Assembly: GCA_017630455.1 (NCBI GenBank)
Contig: JAGBVG010000063.1
Span: 62,001 to 126,000 of the forward strand
Direction: 5' to 3'
DNA: 64,000 nt
Source: Alistipes sp.
GTDB taxonomy: Bacteria; Bacteroidota; Bacteroidia; Bacteroidales; Rikenellaceae
Positions 1 to 8,258 of the stretch are shown one piece after another. Positions within the stretch are counted from its first letter, which is position 1; each line of letters begins with the position of its first letter. The notes below the pieces were generated by a model. That model had not been told where the DNA came from. It did not search any database and was given only the letters and a program-made list of their open reading frames with translations. The position numbers were made by a program, and so were the translations under genes.

Positions 1-478
1 TGATGATCTTCTCGCCCATCTTCACTATAAAACGCTTCTTATACTCCTTATCTTTTGGTGCTCCGCTCTTAGATACGAGATCCATCAACGTCTCGAGATT
101 TGGGGCTGCTTGTTGCTCGATGCGGCTCTTGCAACGTTGCCACGCGCGGCGCAGGTCACTCTCGGTGATAGGCTTTAGTAGATAGTCTAACGAGTTGATT
201 TTAAAGGCATTGATAGCATAGTTATCGTAGGCCGTGGTGATGATTACCTGGGCCTTGATGTCGACCTTGTCGAAAATGTCGAAGCAGACACCATCGGATA
301 GCTCTACGTCCATAAATATGACATCCGCACCATTGTGATTCTCCTCGAGCCACTTGATGGTTGAGCGTACCGAGGTGAGGGTCATCACAATGCGGCTGTC
401 GTCGCAGCACTTGTCGATAAGTTTTTTGAGATTTACCTGTGCCGGGATCTCGTCCTCTACTATAAGAACCTTTATCAT
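1..478 (-). CDS. LytTR-family response regulator (C-terminus beyond window)
   Basis: Two-component response regulator, read by reverse translation from the ATG at 478-476. A receiver domain covers residues 1 to about 115, with the acidic pair E8/D9 (VEDE), phospho-acceptor D57 (IFMDVE), conserved T81/T82 (IITTAYD) and K102 (LLKPI). A linker follows, and around residue 148 a LytTR DNA-binding domain begins (KRFIVKMGEK), cut by the window edge. The ATG overlaps the stop of the upstream histidine kinase as ATGA, so the two are translationally coupled and almost certainly partners. LytTR regulators bind direct repeats near target promoters; the targets here are unknown. The pair diverges from the alpha-glucan locus, which makes local control possible but not shown. 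Confidence 0.93.
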   Translation of the reverse strand, partial: MIKVLIVEDEIPAQVNLKKLIDKCCDDSRIVMTLTSVRSTIKWLEENHNGADVIFMDVELSDGVCFDIFDKVDIKAQVIITTAYDNYAINAFKINSLDYLLKPITESDLRRAWQRCKSRIEQQAAPNLETLMDLVSKSGAPKDKEYKKRFIVKMGEKII

Positions 479-1863
479 ACTATCGGAAGTTTTACAATAA
501 ATTCACTCTCGTTTTTCTCCACGCTGATCTCGCGTCCTGCAACGTCGAGATATTGTTGGCGGATGTTGGCAAGGCCAAGGTGTGTCGATGGCTGTCCGTG
601 GGTGCGGGGTTGCAGGTTGTTGCGCGCCACGATAAAGCCATCCTCAGTGGTTATCTTCATCCTCAGCGGCATATCTGCGCTGACGATATTGTGCTTGGCG
701 GCATTCTCAACAAGCAGTTGCAACGAGCACGGAACAACATAGTTACTCATCTCGCGCTCCTCTATCTCTATCTCAAAGAGCATACCTTCGGTGAATCGCT
801 CCTTGAGCAGGTCGATATACTTCATCGTGAACTCCAGCTCCTCGCTGACCTTAACAAGGTTCTTCTGGTCGTTGCTGAGCATATAGCGGTATATGTCCGC
901 AAATTTATGAATGAAGGCACTGGCGCGCTCCGTCTCGTGTTCCTGTACGAGATAGTCGAGGATGCCGAGCGAGTTGAATAGGAAGTGCGGTGTTATCTGC
1001 TGCTTGAGACGCTCATAGCTATACTCCGTGCGGTGCTTCAGTTCGCGCTCCTCGCGCAGCTCTCGCTGTGAGGTTATGTAGATCATCATCAGATGACATA
1101 ACGTCATAATAATTAGGTCGATAAGCAGTGCTGCCGAGAATATGCGGATGAAATCTTTTAAGCTCGGCAGAGGGGTGCTGAAGTGGGGTATGTCGAAGTA
1201 GATTATCGAGGCGGTGAGGAGTGTTATCGTGAGTGTCGAGACGAGTATCAAAGTCCATATTTTTCGGTTGGACTTATGGCGAATGTCGTGCTTGGGGGTG
1301 GTGCGTATCGAGAGTGCAACATTACCCGCTGCAAGGAGCAGGAGTGCCCAGCTATTACCGAGGATGTCGAGGACGTTTTCAAGCACCATACCCTCTGGGA
1401 AGATATCCGCGCGATCCATCACCGTATAGCCCAAACGAAGTATCAAAATCGACACTGCAATACCCAAAATATTTGTGGTGGAAAAGGCGAAATCCTGTTC
1501 TCTATTTCTATAACGTTTCGTGCGACTTGTGATGTAGTCGGTGGTTATGCCGAGTACTGTTGTGACGATGAACGTCGAGAGCGCAGGGGCGAATATAGCA
1601 CTGGGGATGAATGTCGCCATCGGCTCCTGTAGCCACGTGCCTATGATGTATCCTAACAGCGTGGTAACCATCGTCATAATAGCCATCATCTCAACGCGAA
1701 CATTGTTGCGCATCGAGATGATAATCACCATCGTAATGGTCAGAATCGTGAGCAGGATATCGTCGTAGTACTCCAGTGCACGGCTTATCGCCGCCACACC
1801 GAAATGGAGCGCGGCAAATAATAGGATTATGACAAAATTATGTATGTTTCGCAGATTGATCAT
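475..1863 (-). CDS. LytS/YehU-type sensor histidine kinase
   Basis: Membrane sensor kinase of the His_kinase (PF06580) type, about 462 residues from the ATG at 1863. The N-terminal 260 residues are a series of hydrophobic segments (about seven to eight helices), so the sensor is embedded in the inner membrane. A short coiled linker leads to the phospho-acceptor motif QQITPHFLFNSL (His about 293) and an HATPase_c domain with LLVENAAKHN and GLANIRQQY. An in-frame ATG at 1983 would add 40 residues that do not look membrane-protein-like, and a consensus promoter lies between the two starts, so I chose 1863. The gene overlaps the response regulator by 4 bp. No periplasmic ligand domain is recognisable, so the signal is unknown. 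Confidence 0.9.
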   Translation of the reverse strand: MINLRNIHNFVIILLFAALHFGVAAISRALEYYDDILLTILTITMVIIISMRNNVRVEMMAIMTMVTTLLGYIIGTWLQEPMATFIPSAIFAPALSTFIVTTVLGITTDYITSRTKRYRNREQDFAFSTTNILGIAVSILILRLGYTVMDRADIFPEGMVLENVLDILGNSWALLLLAAGNVALSIRTTPKHDIRHKSNRKIWTLILVSTLTITLLTASIIYFDIPHFSTPLPSLKDFIRIFSAALLIDLIIMTLCHLMMIYITSQRELREERELKHRTEYSYERLKQQITPHFLFNSLGILDYLVQEHETERASAFIHKFADIYRYMLSNDQKNLVKVSEELEFTMKYIDLLKERFTEGMLFEIEIEEREMSNYVVPCSLQLLVENAAKHNIVSADMPLRMKITTEDGFIVARNNLQPRTHGQPSTHLGLANIRQQYLDVAGREISVEKNESEFIVKLPIV

Positions 1864-1869
1864 ATTCTG

Positions 1870-1900
1870 CAAATTTAGTGATAAAAAATCAAAAATCAAA
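1870..1900 (-). promoter_or_regulatory. Bacteroidetes-type promoter of the histidine kinase
   Basis: On the minus strand TTTG (1900-1897), a 19-nt spacer and TAAATTTG (1877-1870) match the Bacteroidetes -33/-7 consensus exactly. The expected transcription start falls within a few bases of the ATG at 1863, so the message may be leaderless or nearly so. Confidence 0.6.
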
Positions 1901-2049
1901 ATTCGATAACTCTCAGCGAATTTCTCAATATTTCCCTGCGTGTGGCTTAGACCGTTCGGTAGGCAAAAAATGCAATTCGTCATTCAATTTTGACATTCTA
2001 GCTCGATATATTTGTTTATTCTGTAAATTTTTGCAAAATTTGTAGTCAT

Positions 2050-2108
2050 ATAACTGTATAGTTATGCAAAATTTTTAATAATACACTTTGGGTGTTGTTA
2101 TAAACAAC
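2050..2108 (+). promoter_or_regulatory. Promoter and candidate operators upstream of the alpha-glucan locus
   Basis: A near-consensus -7 element TACACTTTG (2082-2090, one extra base between TA and TTTG) lies 52 bp before the MFS start. Two small perfect inverted repeats flank it: ATAACT-GTAT-AGTTAT (2050-2065) and GTTGTT-ATA-AACAAC (2094-2108). The second sits where transcription would begin. Their placement suggests a regulator site, but no binding protein can be named. Confidence 0.4.
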
Positions 2109-2141
2109 GGAGATTAACAACAAAACAAATATTAACTTTTT

Positions 2142-3470
2142 ATGCAAAAACCTACACTTTCTTTCTGGCAGATGTGGAATCTGAGCTTCGGATTCTTCGG
2201 CGTGCAGATCGCCTATGCGCTTCAGAGTGCAAATATCAGCCGTATCTTTGCAACGTTGGGTGCCGATCCCCACACGTTGAGCTTCTTCTGGGTTTTGCCT
2301 CCACTTATGGGTATGATTGTTCAGCCTATTGTGGGAGCTATGAGCGACAAGACCTGGTGTAAATTGGGTCGCCGCAAGCCTTACCTCTACATCGGTGCTT
2401 TGGTGGCTATCATCGTTATGGCGTTGTTGCCAAACTCGGGTAGCTTCGAGATGACCGTCAAGGCGGCGTTGGCATTCGGTGCTATTATGCTTATGCTTCT
2501 CGATACCTCGATCAATATGGCTATGCAGCCATTCAAGATGATGGTGGGCGATATGGTTAATGAGGAGCAGAAGACAAAGGCTTACTCTATCCAGAGCTTG
2601 TTGTGTAACGCAGGTTCGTTGGTGGGTTATCTCTTCCCATACTTCTTCACCTGGATTGGTGTTCGCAATGTAGCTCCTGAGGGTGTCGTGCCTGATTCAG
2701 TTACCTGGTCGTTCTACATCGGTGCTGCCATCCTTATCCTCTGTGTGCTCTATACTGGCGCAAAGGTCAAGGAGTGGAATCCCGAGGATTATGCCAAGTA
2801 TAACGGCATCAAAGAGGAGAGCGGCGAGGAGAAGCAGAATATGCTTCAGCTTCTTGTCAATGCTCCTAAGGCATTCTGGCAGATTGGCGTTGTGCAGTTC
2901 TTCTCGTGGTTTGCGTTCCTCTATATGTGGACCTACACCACTGGTGGTATCGCCGAGACTGTATGGGGCACTACGAACCCAGCAACCGAGGGCTATCAGG
3001 CTGCTGGTGACTGGACTGGCGTTTTGTTTGCCGTGCAGGCTGTAGGCTCAATCTTGTGGGCTATGGTTTTGCCAATGTTCAAGAACGCAAAGGTGGGCTA
3101 CTCGATCAGCCTTGTGTTGGGTGCTGTAGGTTTCATCTCTACCTACTTCATCCACGACCAGTATATGCTCTTCGTGTCGTTCCTCTTGGTAGGTTGCGCG
3201 TGGGCTGCGATGTTGGCAATGCCATTTGCACTCCTCACAAACTCGCTTTCGGGTAAGGCTATGGGTACATACCTCGGTCTGTTCAACTGCACCATCTGCT
3301 TGCCTCAGATCGTGGCATCGCTCGTTGGTGGTCTCATCCTCGGTGTTGTTGGCGGTGAGGTTGTCGACGGTGTGCAGACTGGTCAGGTTGCGATGCTCGT
3401 TGTTGCGGGTGTAGCGTTGCTCCTTGGTGCTTTGGCCGTCTTTGGCATCAAGACAAAGCGCGAGGCATAG
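2142..3470 (+). CDS. MFS sugar permease, SLC45/maltose-transporter-like
   Basis: A 442-residue inner-membrane protein with about 12 hydrophobic helices. It resembles the SLC45/GPH-like maltose and sucrose symporter group: an aromatic N-terminus (SFWQMWNLSFGFFGVQ), QPIVGAMSDKTWCKLGRRKP in the loop after TM2 (the MFS A-motif G-x-x-SD-x-x-GRR/K), and YALQSANISRIFATLGADP. It lies 63 bp upstream of susC in the same direction, so its probable job is to move maltose or maltooligosaccharides released in the periplasm into the cytoplasm. The family assignment is firm; the substrate is inferred from the neighbouring SusC/D and GH13 genes. Other disaccharides are possible. Confidence 0.85.
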   Translation: MQKPTLSFWQMWNLSFGFFGVQIAYALQSANISRIFATLGADPHTLSFFWVLPPLMGMIVQPIVGAMSDKTWCKLGRRKPYLYIGALVAIIVMALLPNSGSFEMTVKAALAFGAIMLMLLDTSINMAMQPFKMMVGDMVNEEQKTKAYSIQSLLCNAGSLVGYLFPYFFTWIGVRNVAPEGVVPDSVTWSFYIGAAILILCVLYTGAKVKEWNPEDYAKYNGIKEESGEEKQNMLQLLVNAPKAFWQIGVVQFFSWFAFLYMWTYTTGGIAETVWGTTNPATEGYQAAGDWTGVLFAVQAVGSILWAMVLPMFKNAKVGYSISLVLGAVGFISTYFIHDQYMLFVSFLLVGCAWAAMLAMPFALLTNSLSGKAMGTYLGLFNCTICLPQIVASLVGGLILGVVGGEVVDGVQTGQVAMLVVAGVALLLGALAVFGIKTKREA

Positions 3471-3533
3471 TTGTGAAAAACATAAGAAACACACATATAT
3501 CATTCACTAATTATTAACTAACACTAAAACACT

Positions 3534-6500
3534 ATGAGAAAATTCTTAACTATGTGTTTGGGTATGGCCATTCTCGCATTGGCTATTCCTGCCCAAGTGT
3601 TTGCCCAGTCGGGTAAATACGAGGTCAAAGGTGTGGTAGTTGATTCTACCGGTACACCGGTTGTCGGAGCCGCTGTGGTTGAGCAGGGCACGACAAACGG
3701 TGTCAGCACCGATGTTAACGGTCAGTATGTACTGAAGGTTAACAGCAGCGAGTCAGTAGTCACTATCAGCTACATTGGCTACTTGACACAGTCTCTTGCT
3801 GCCAACTCTGAGTTGTTGCAGCGTGTTGTCCTCGAGGAGGACTCTGCAATGATCGACGACGTTGTTGTCATCGGTTATGGTACTGTAAAGAAGGATGACC
3901 TCACAGGCTCTATCTCTACAGTTAAGGCTGACCAGACAAACAAGGGTCTTGCAACATCTCCAACCGACTTGCTTCGTGGTAAGTCAGCAGGTGTTGTTAT
4001 CACCTCTGGCGATGGTGCTCCAGGTTCTGCAGCACAGATTCGTATCCGTGGTGGTTCGTCACTCAACGCATCTAACGACCCATTGGTAGTTGTCGATGGT
4101 CTTCCTATCTCAAACTCTGGTATCTCTGGTACATCAAATGCTTTGGCATCTATCAACCCATCTGATATCGAGTCATTCACCGTGTTGAAGGATGCCTCTG
4201 CAACTGCTATCTACGGTTCGCGTGCGTCAAACGGTGTCATCATCATCACCACTAAGAAGGGTTCTAAGTACGACACTGGTGCTCCACACGTATCTGTAGA
4301 CTTCACAGCATCGTTGAGCCAGAACTCTCGCTTTGTAGATGTTATGACTGGCGACCAGATGCGTCAGACTTTGGAGTGGTACTATGGTAAGACAGATACT
4401 GATGCTTACCGTTCTGCTACAAAGTACACCGATGCTAACGGTAACTACATCAACACAGACTGGCAGCGTGAGATCTATCAGTTGGCACAGTCTTACGAGG
4501 GTAACATCGCACTTTCAGGTAATATGAAGATGGGTGAGAAGAACAACCTCCCATATCGTGTTTCTTATGGTTACTTGAACCAGGATGGTACTTTGAAGAC
4601 ATCTAATATGTCTCGTCATACCCTCTCTGTAAACCTCAACCCACAGCTCTTGAACAACCACCTTACTATCTCTTTGAACGGTAAGGGTATGATTATGGAT
4701 ACACGCTTTGCTAATACTGGCGCAGTATCTCAGGCTGTTCAGTTCGACCCTACTAAGCCAGTATACCTCGCAAACGAGGAGGGTGGTATCAATGGTTACT
4801 TCTCTTGGCGCGGTGTTGACGGCAAGCACAACACAATGGCTAACCAGAACCCTGTGGCTATGCTTAACGATAAGCACGATGTATCTAACGCTAAGCGTTT
4901 CGTAGGTAACGCATCGTTCGACTACAAGATCCACGGTTTGGAGAGCCTTCGCCTCAATTTGAACCTCGGTGTTGACGTATCTAAGTCAAACGGTACTGTA
5001 GACGTAGCTCCAGGTGCTGAGCAGTCTATCCACGCTACCGATCAGGCTGGTTCTGGTTTCCACTCTAACTACTCACAGTTGCGTCGTGACCAGACTTTGG
5101 AGGCTTACATCGCATACGCTGAGAAGTGGGGTGACCACCAGTTCGACATTATGGCTGGTTACTCTTGGCAGTGGTACTACACTCAGTCTTTCAACGAGTC
5201 ATACCGTGTAGCAGATGTTGCTAAGTGGGATGTATACAGCGCTGAGCCTTATGTAGCATTGGAGCCAACTGCTGCTAACTACTACATCTCAGAGCCTAAG
5301 ACCTCTAAGAGCGAGTACTTCCTCGTATCATTCTTCGGTCGTGCTAACTACTCTTACGCTAACCGTTACTCTATCACCGCTACTCTTCGTGCCGATGGTA
5401 CATCACGTTTCGCTAACAACAAGTGGGGTATCTTCCCATCTGTAGCGTTGGCTTGGAATGCTAAGAATGAGTCATTCTTGGAGGATGTAGACGCAGTATC
5501 AGCATTGAAGTTGCGTTTGTCTTATGGTCAGACTGGTCAGCAGGATGTAGGTGGCGTGTACGATGCACTTCCTACCTATTATCTTAATACACTCGGCTCT
5601 TACTACCCATTCGGTGGTTACACTGAGGGTAATGGCCTTGTTTACCCAATTAAGCCTGTAGGTTACAACGCCGACCTTAAGTGGGAGACTACAACTACTT
5701 ACAACGCAGGTATCGACTTCGGTTTCTTGGATAACCGTATCACAATGAGCGCCGACTTCTACTACCGTGCTACTAAGGACCTCTTGAACTTTACTCCAGT
5801 TCCTGCGGGTGCTAACCTTACCAACTACCTCAACGCTAACATCGGTGACTTGAAGAATATCGGTGTTGAGTATGAGATCAACGCTGTTGCTATCCAGACT
5901 AAGGATTGGTACTGGAACATCGGTGCTAACGTTGCTTGGAACAAGAATGAGATTACACGTCTTACCAACGACGACGAGGCTGAGGGTTACTACGGTGTAG
6001 ACACTGGAGGTTACTCAGGTGGTGTTGGTGGTACTTGCCAGGTACACCAGACAGGTCAGCCTACTCACTCATTCTACGTATACCAGCAGATCTACGACGA
6101 GAATGGTCGTCCTATCGAGGGCTTGTACGTAGACCGCAATGGTGACGGTACTGTAAACGAGCAGGATAAGTATGTATATAAGAAGGCTGCGCCAGATGTA
6201 ACCATCGGTTTCAACACCCAGCTCTCTTGGAAGGCTTTGACACTCGCTGTATCGGCTCACGCAAACATTGGTAACTATGTTTACGACAACATCTCTTCAA
6301 ATGGTGAGCTTTTGACAGATCTCTGGACAAACAACTTCACAAACAACCGTGTTGTTACTGCTCCACAGACCAACTTCCGTTCTGCAGGTCAGTATCTCTC
6401 TGACTACTACGTACGCAACGCATCATTCTTGAAGCTCGATAACATCACCTTGAGCTATCGCTTCGACCTTGGTAAGTCTTGCGACCGTGGTATGACACTC

Positions 6501-6638
6501 GACGTGTATGGTACAGTATCTAACGTGGCTACTTTCACTGGCTATAAGGGCATCGATCCTGAGATCGCCAGCGGTATTGACAACAATATGTACCCACGTC
6601 CACGTACTTACATCCTCGGTTTGAAGTTTAATTTCTAA
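3534..6638 (+). CDS. SusC-like TonB-dependent outer-membrane glycan importer
   Basis: A 1034-residue outer-membrane receptor. A signal peptide (ending near VFAQS, residue 25) is followed by a CarboxypepD_reg-like domain (about 28-105, starting YEVKGVVVDSTGTPVVGA), the TonB-box/linker region, a plug domain (about 115-240; hallmark IRIRGGSSLNASNDPLVVVDG and ATAIYGSRASNGVIIITTKKG-type strands) and a C-terminal 22-strand barrel ending in RTYILGLKFNF with a terminal Phe. SusC proteins import oligosaccharides captured by SusD, powered by TonB. It sits between the MFS permease and SusD. Codon use is strongly biased (GGT, GCT, AAC, TCT), typical of very high expression. Starch as substrate follows from the SusE/F and GH13 neighbours. 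Confidence 0.95.
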   Translation: MRKFLTMCLGMAILALAIPAQVFAQSGKYEVKGVVVDSTGTPVVGAAVVEQGTTNGVSTDVNGQYVLKVNSSESVVTISYIGYLTQSLAANSELLQRVVLEEDSAMIDDVVVIGYGTVKKDDLTGSISTVKADQTNKGLATSPTDLLRGKSAGVVITSGDGAPGSAAQIRIRGGSSLNASNDPLVVVDGLPISNSGISGTSNALASINPSDIESFTVLKDASATAIYGSRASNGVIIITTKKGSKYDTGAPHVSVDFTASLSQNSRFVDVMTGDQMRQTLEWYYGKTDTDAYRSATKYTDANGNYINTDWQREIYQLAQSYEGNIALSGNMKMGEKNNLPYRVSYGYLNQDGTLKTSNMSRHTLSVNLNPQLLNNHLTISLNGKGMIMDTRFANTGAVSQAVQFDPTKPVYLANEEGGINGYFSWRGVDGKHNTMANQNPVAMLNDKHDVSNAKRFVGNASFDYKIHGLESLRLNLNLGVDVSKSNGTVDVAPGAEQSIHATDQAGSGFHSNYSQLRRDQTLEAYIAYAEKWGDHQFDIMAGYSWQWYYTQSFNESYRVADVAKWDVYSAEPYVALEPTAANYYISEPKTSKSEYFLVSFFGRANYSYANRYSITATLRADGTSRFANNKWGIFPSVALAWNAKNESFLEDVDAVSALKLRLSYGQTGQQDVGGVYDALPTYYLNTLGSYYPFGGYTEGNGLVYPIKPVGYNADLKWETTTTYNAGIDFGFLDNRITMSADFYYRATKDLLNFTPVPAGANLTNYLNANIGDLKNIGVEYEINAVAIQTKDWYWNIGANVAWNKNEITRLTNDDEAEGYYGVDTGGYSGGVGGTCQVHQTGQPTHSFYVYQQIYDENGRPIEGLYVDRNGDGTVNEQDKYVYKKAAPDVTIGFNTQLSWKALTLAVSAHANIGNYVYDNISSNGELLTDLWTNNFTNNRVVTAPQTNFRSAGQYLSDYYVRNASFLKLDNITLSYRFDLGKSCDRGMTLDVYGTVSNVATFTGYKGIDPEIASGIDNNMYPRPRTYILGLKFNF

Positions 6639-6661
6639 TCGCCTAAAATCGACTAAGTATT

Positions 6662-8218
6662 ATGAAAAATATCAAAATTTTGATGATGTCTTTTGCCGCA
6701 GTGGCAACGCTCGGCCTTAGCTCGTGTGTTCAGGATCTGGAGACTACACCTATCGATCCAAGTATCGATCTTCCACAGAACGTTTTGACGAGTGAGGCTG
6801 CATATGAGGCTTTGTTGGCAAAGTGCTACCAGGGTCTTGCTTGCTCATCATCTGATGGTGCTAACGGTGGCCCAGATATCAATGGTGTTGACGGTGGTTT
6901 CGGTCAGTACCTCCGTGCTTATTTCAACCTCCAGTGCTTGACTACTGATGAGGCTGTATGTTGTTGGAACGATACTGGTTTGCCAGATATGCACAATATG
7001 AACTGGCAGGCTTCAAACCAGTTTATCGTTGCTATGTACTACCGTATCTTCTACCAGGTGAGCCTTTGTAACGAGCTTATCCGTCAGGTGACCGAGAACC
7101 CTACGGGTGTAGAGTTCCAGAATAAGGGTGCTCTCATCGCTGAGGCTCGCGCACTTCGTGCTTTGTCTTACTACCACGCTGTGGATATGTTCGGTAATGT
7201 ACCTTTCACTACTGAGAACGACGTTGTAGGTAACTTTTCCCCTAACCAGATCAGCCGTGCTGACTTGTTCAAGTATATCGAGGACGAGTGTAAGGCGTTG
7301 ATCGAGGGTAACGACCTCGCTGCTGAGGGTACTAACGTATATGGCCGTTGCGACAAGGGCTTTGTGAAGATGATTCTTGCTAAGTTGTACCTCAACGCTG
7401 AGGTTTACGTTGGTCAGGATCGTTATGCAGAGTGTGCTGCTCTTTGCGAGAACTTGGTAGGTAAGTATACTTTGGCTGAGAACTTCGCTGATTTGTTCGC
7501 TGCTGATAACGACCGTTTCGCTGTGGGTACTCAGGAGATTATCTTCGCTGTTCCTCACGATGGTATCAACACTACCTCTTATGGTGGTACAAACTTCCTT
7601 ATCTTTGCTGGTACAGGTGGCGATATGAACGCTTCTGAGGCTGGTATCTCTTCTGGTTGGGGTGGTTTGTCAGTTACTAAGCAGGTTGCTGAGCTTTATG
7701 CTGAGGGCGATGTTCGTGCTATGTTCTTCACTGACTATGGTACTGCAATTGCTGACCGCGAGGTGTTCACTTCAGGTGGTTACAAGTCTGTTAAGTTCCG
7801 CAACGTTAACCACGATGGCTCTGCTGCGCAGACTACAGGTTTCGTAGATACAGACTTCCCATTGTTCCGTGTTGCTGATGCTCACCTTATGCTTGCTGAG
7901 TGTGCTGCACGTGGCAAGGCTGACAACGCTAAGGGTCTCGCATCGTTGAACGCTGTTCGTCAGCGTGCTGGTTTGGAGGCTGTTACTACTTTCACAGCTC
8001 AGGATGTTCTCGACGAGCGTTCACGCGAGCTTTTGTGGGAGGGTCACCGTCGTACCGACCTTATCCGTTTTGGTCAGTTTACTACCGATGCTTATCTTTG
8101 GGAGTATAAGGGTTCTCCATACGATGGTAAGGCAGTAGAGGATCACCGTAACCTCTTCCCATTGCCACCAGCAGATGTTAACGCTAACGGTAACCTTACT
8201 CAGAATCCTGGTTACTAA
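6662..8218 (+). CDS. SusD-like starch-binding outer-membrane lipoprotein
   Basis: A 518-residue RagB/SusD family protein. The lipobox LSSC puts the lipidated cysteine near residue 22, followed by VQDLE, an acidic stretch compatible with surface export. Family features are visible: the N-terminal segment leading into TPR-like helices (EARALRALSYYHAVDMFGNV at about 160-180), and the C-terminal signature with DERSRELLWEGHRRTDLIRFG and LFPLPPADVNANGNLTQNPGY at the end. SusD proteins form the lid of the SusC barrel and capture glycan. The gene follows susC by 23 bp and shares its biased codon use, so the two are surely co-transcribed. Confidence 0.95.
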   Translation: MKNIKILMMSFAAVATLGLSSCVQDLETTPIDPSIDLPQNVLTSEAAYEALLAKCYQGLACSSSDGANGGPDINGVDGGFGQYLRAYFNLQCLTTDEAVCCWNDTGLPDMHNMNWQASNQFIVAMYYRIFYQVSLCNELIRQVTENPTGVEFQNKGALIAEARALRALSYYHAVDMFGNVPFTTENDVVGNFSPNQISRADLFKYIEDECKALIEGNDLAAEGTNVYGRCDKGFVKMILAKLYLNAEVYVGQDRYAECAALCENLVGKYTLAENFADLFAADNDRFAVGTQEIIFAVPHDGINTTSYGGTNFLIFAGTGGDMNASEAGISSGWGGLSVTKQVAELYAEGDVRAMFFTDYGTAIADREVFTSGGYKSVKFRNVNHDGSAAQTTGFVDTDFPLFRVADAHLMLAECAARGKADNAKGLASLNAVRQRAGLEAVTTFTAQDVLDERSRELLWEGHRRTDLIRFGQFTTDAYLWEYKGSPYDGKAVEDHRNLFPLPPADVNANGNLTQNPGY

Positions 8219-8258
8219 TAGATGTAGTTTATCGTAAAACGAATAAAACTAACAGAAA

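Noticed and set aside
1864..1983. Forty-residue N-terminal extension of the histidine kinase
   Set aside because: A full consensus promoter lies within this stretch and the translated extension is not membrane-protein-like.
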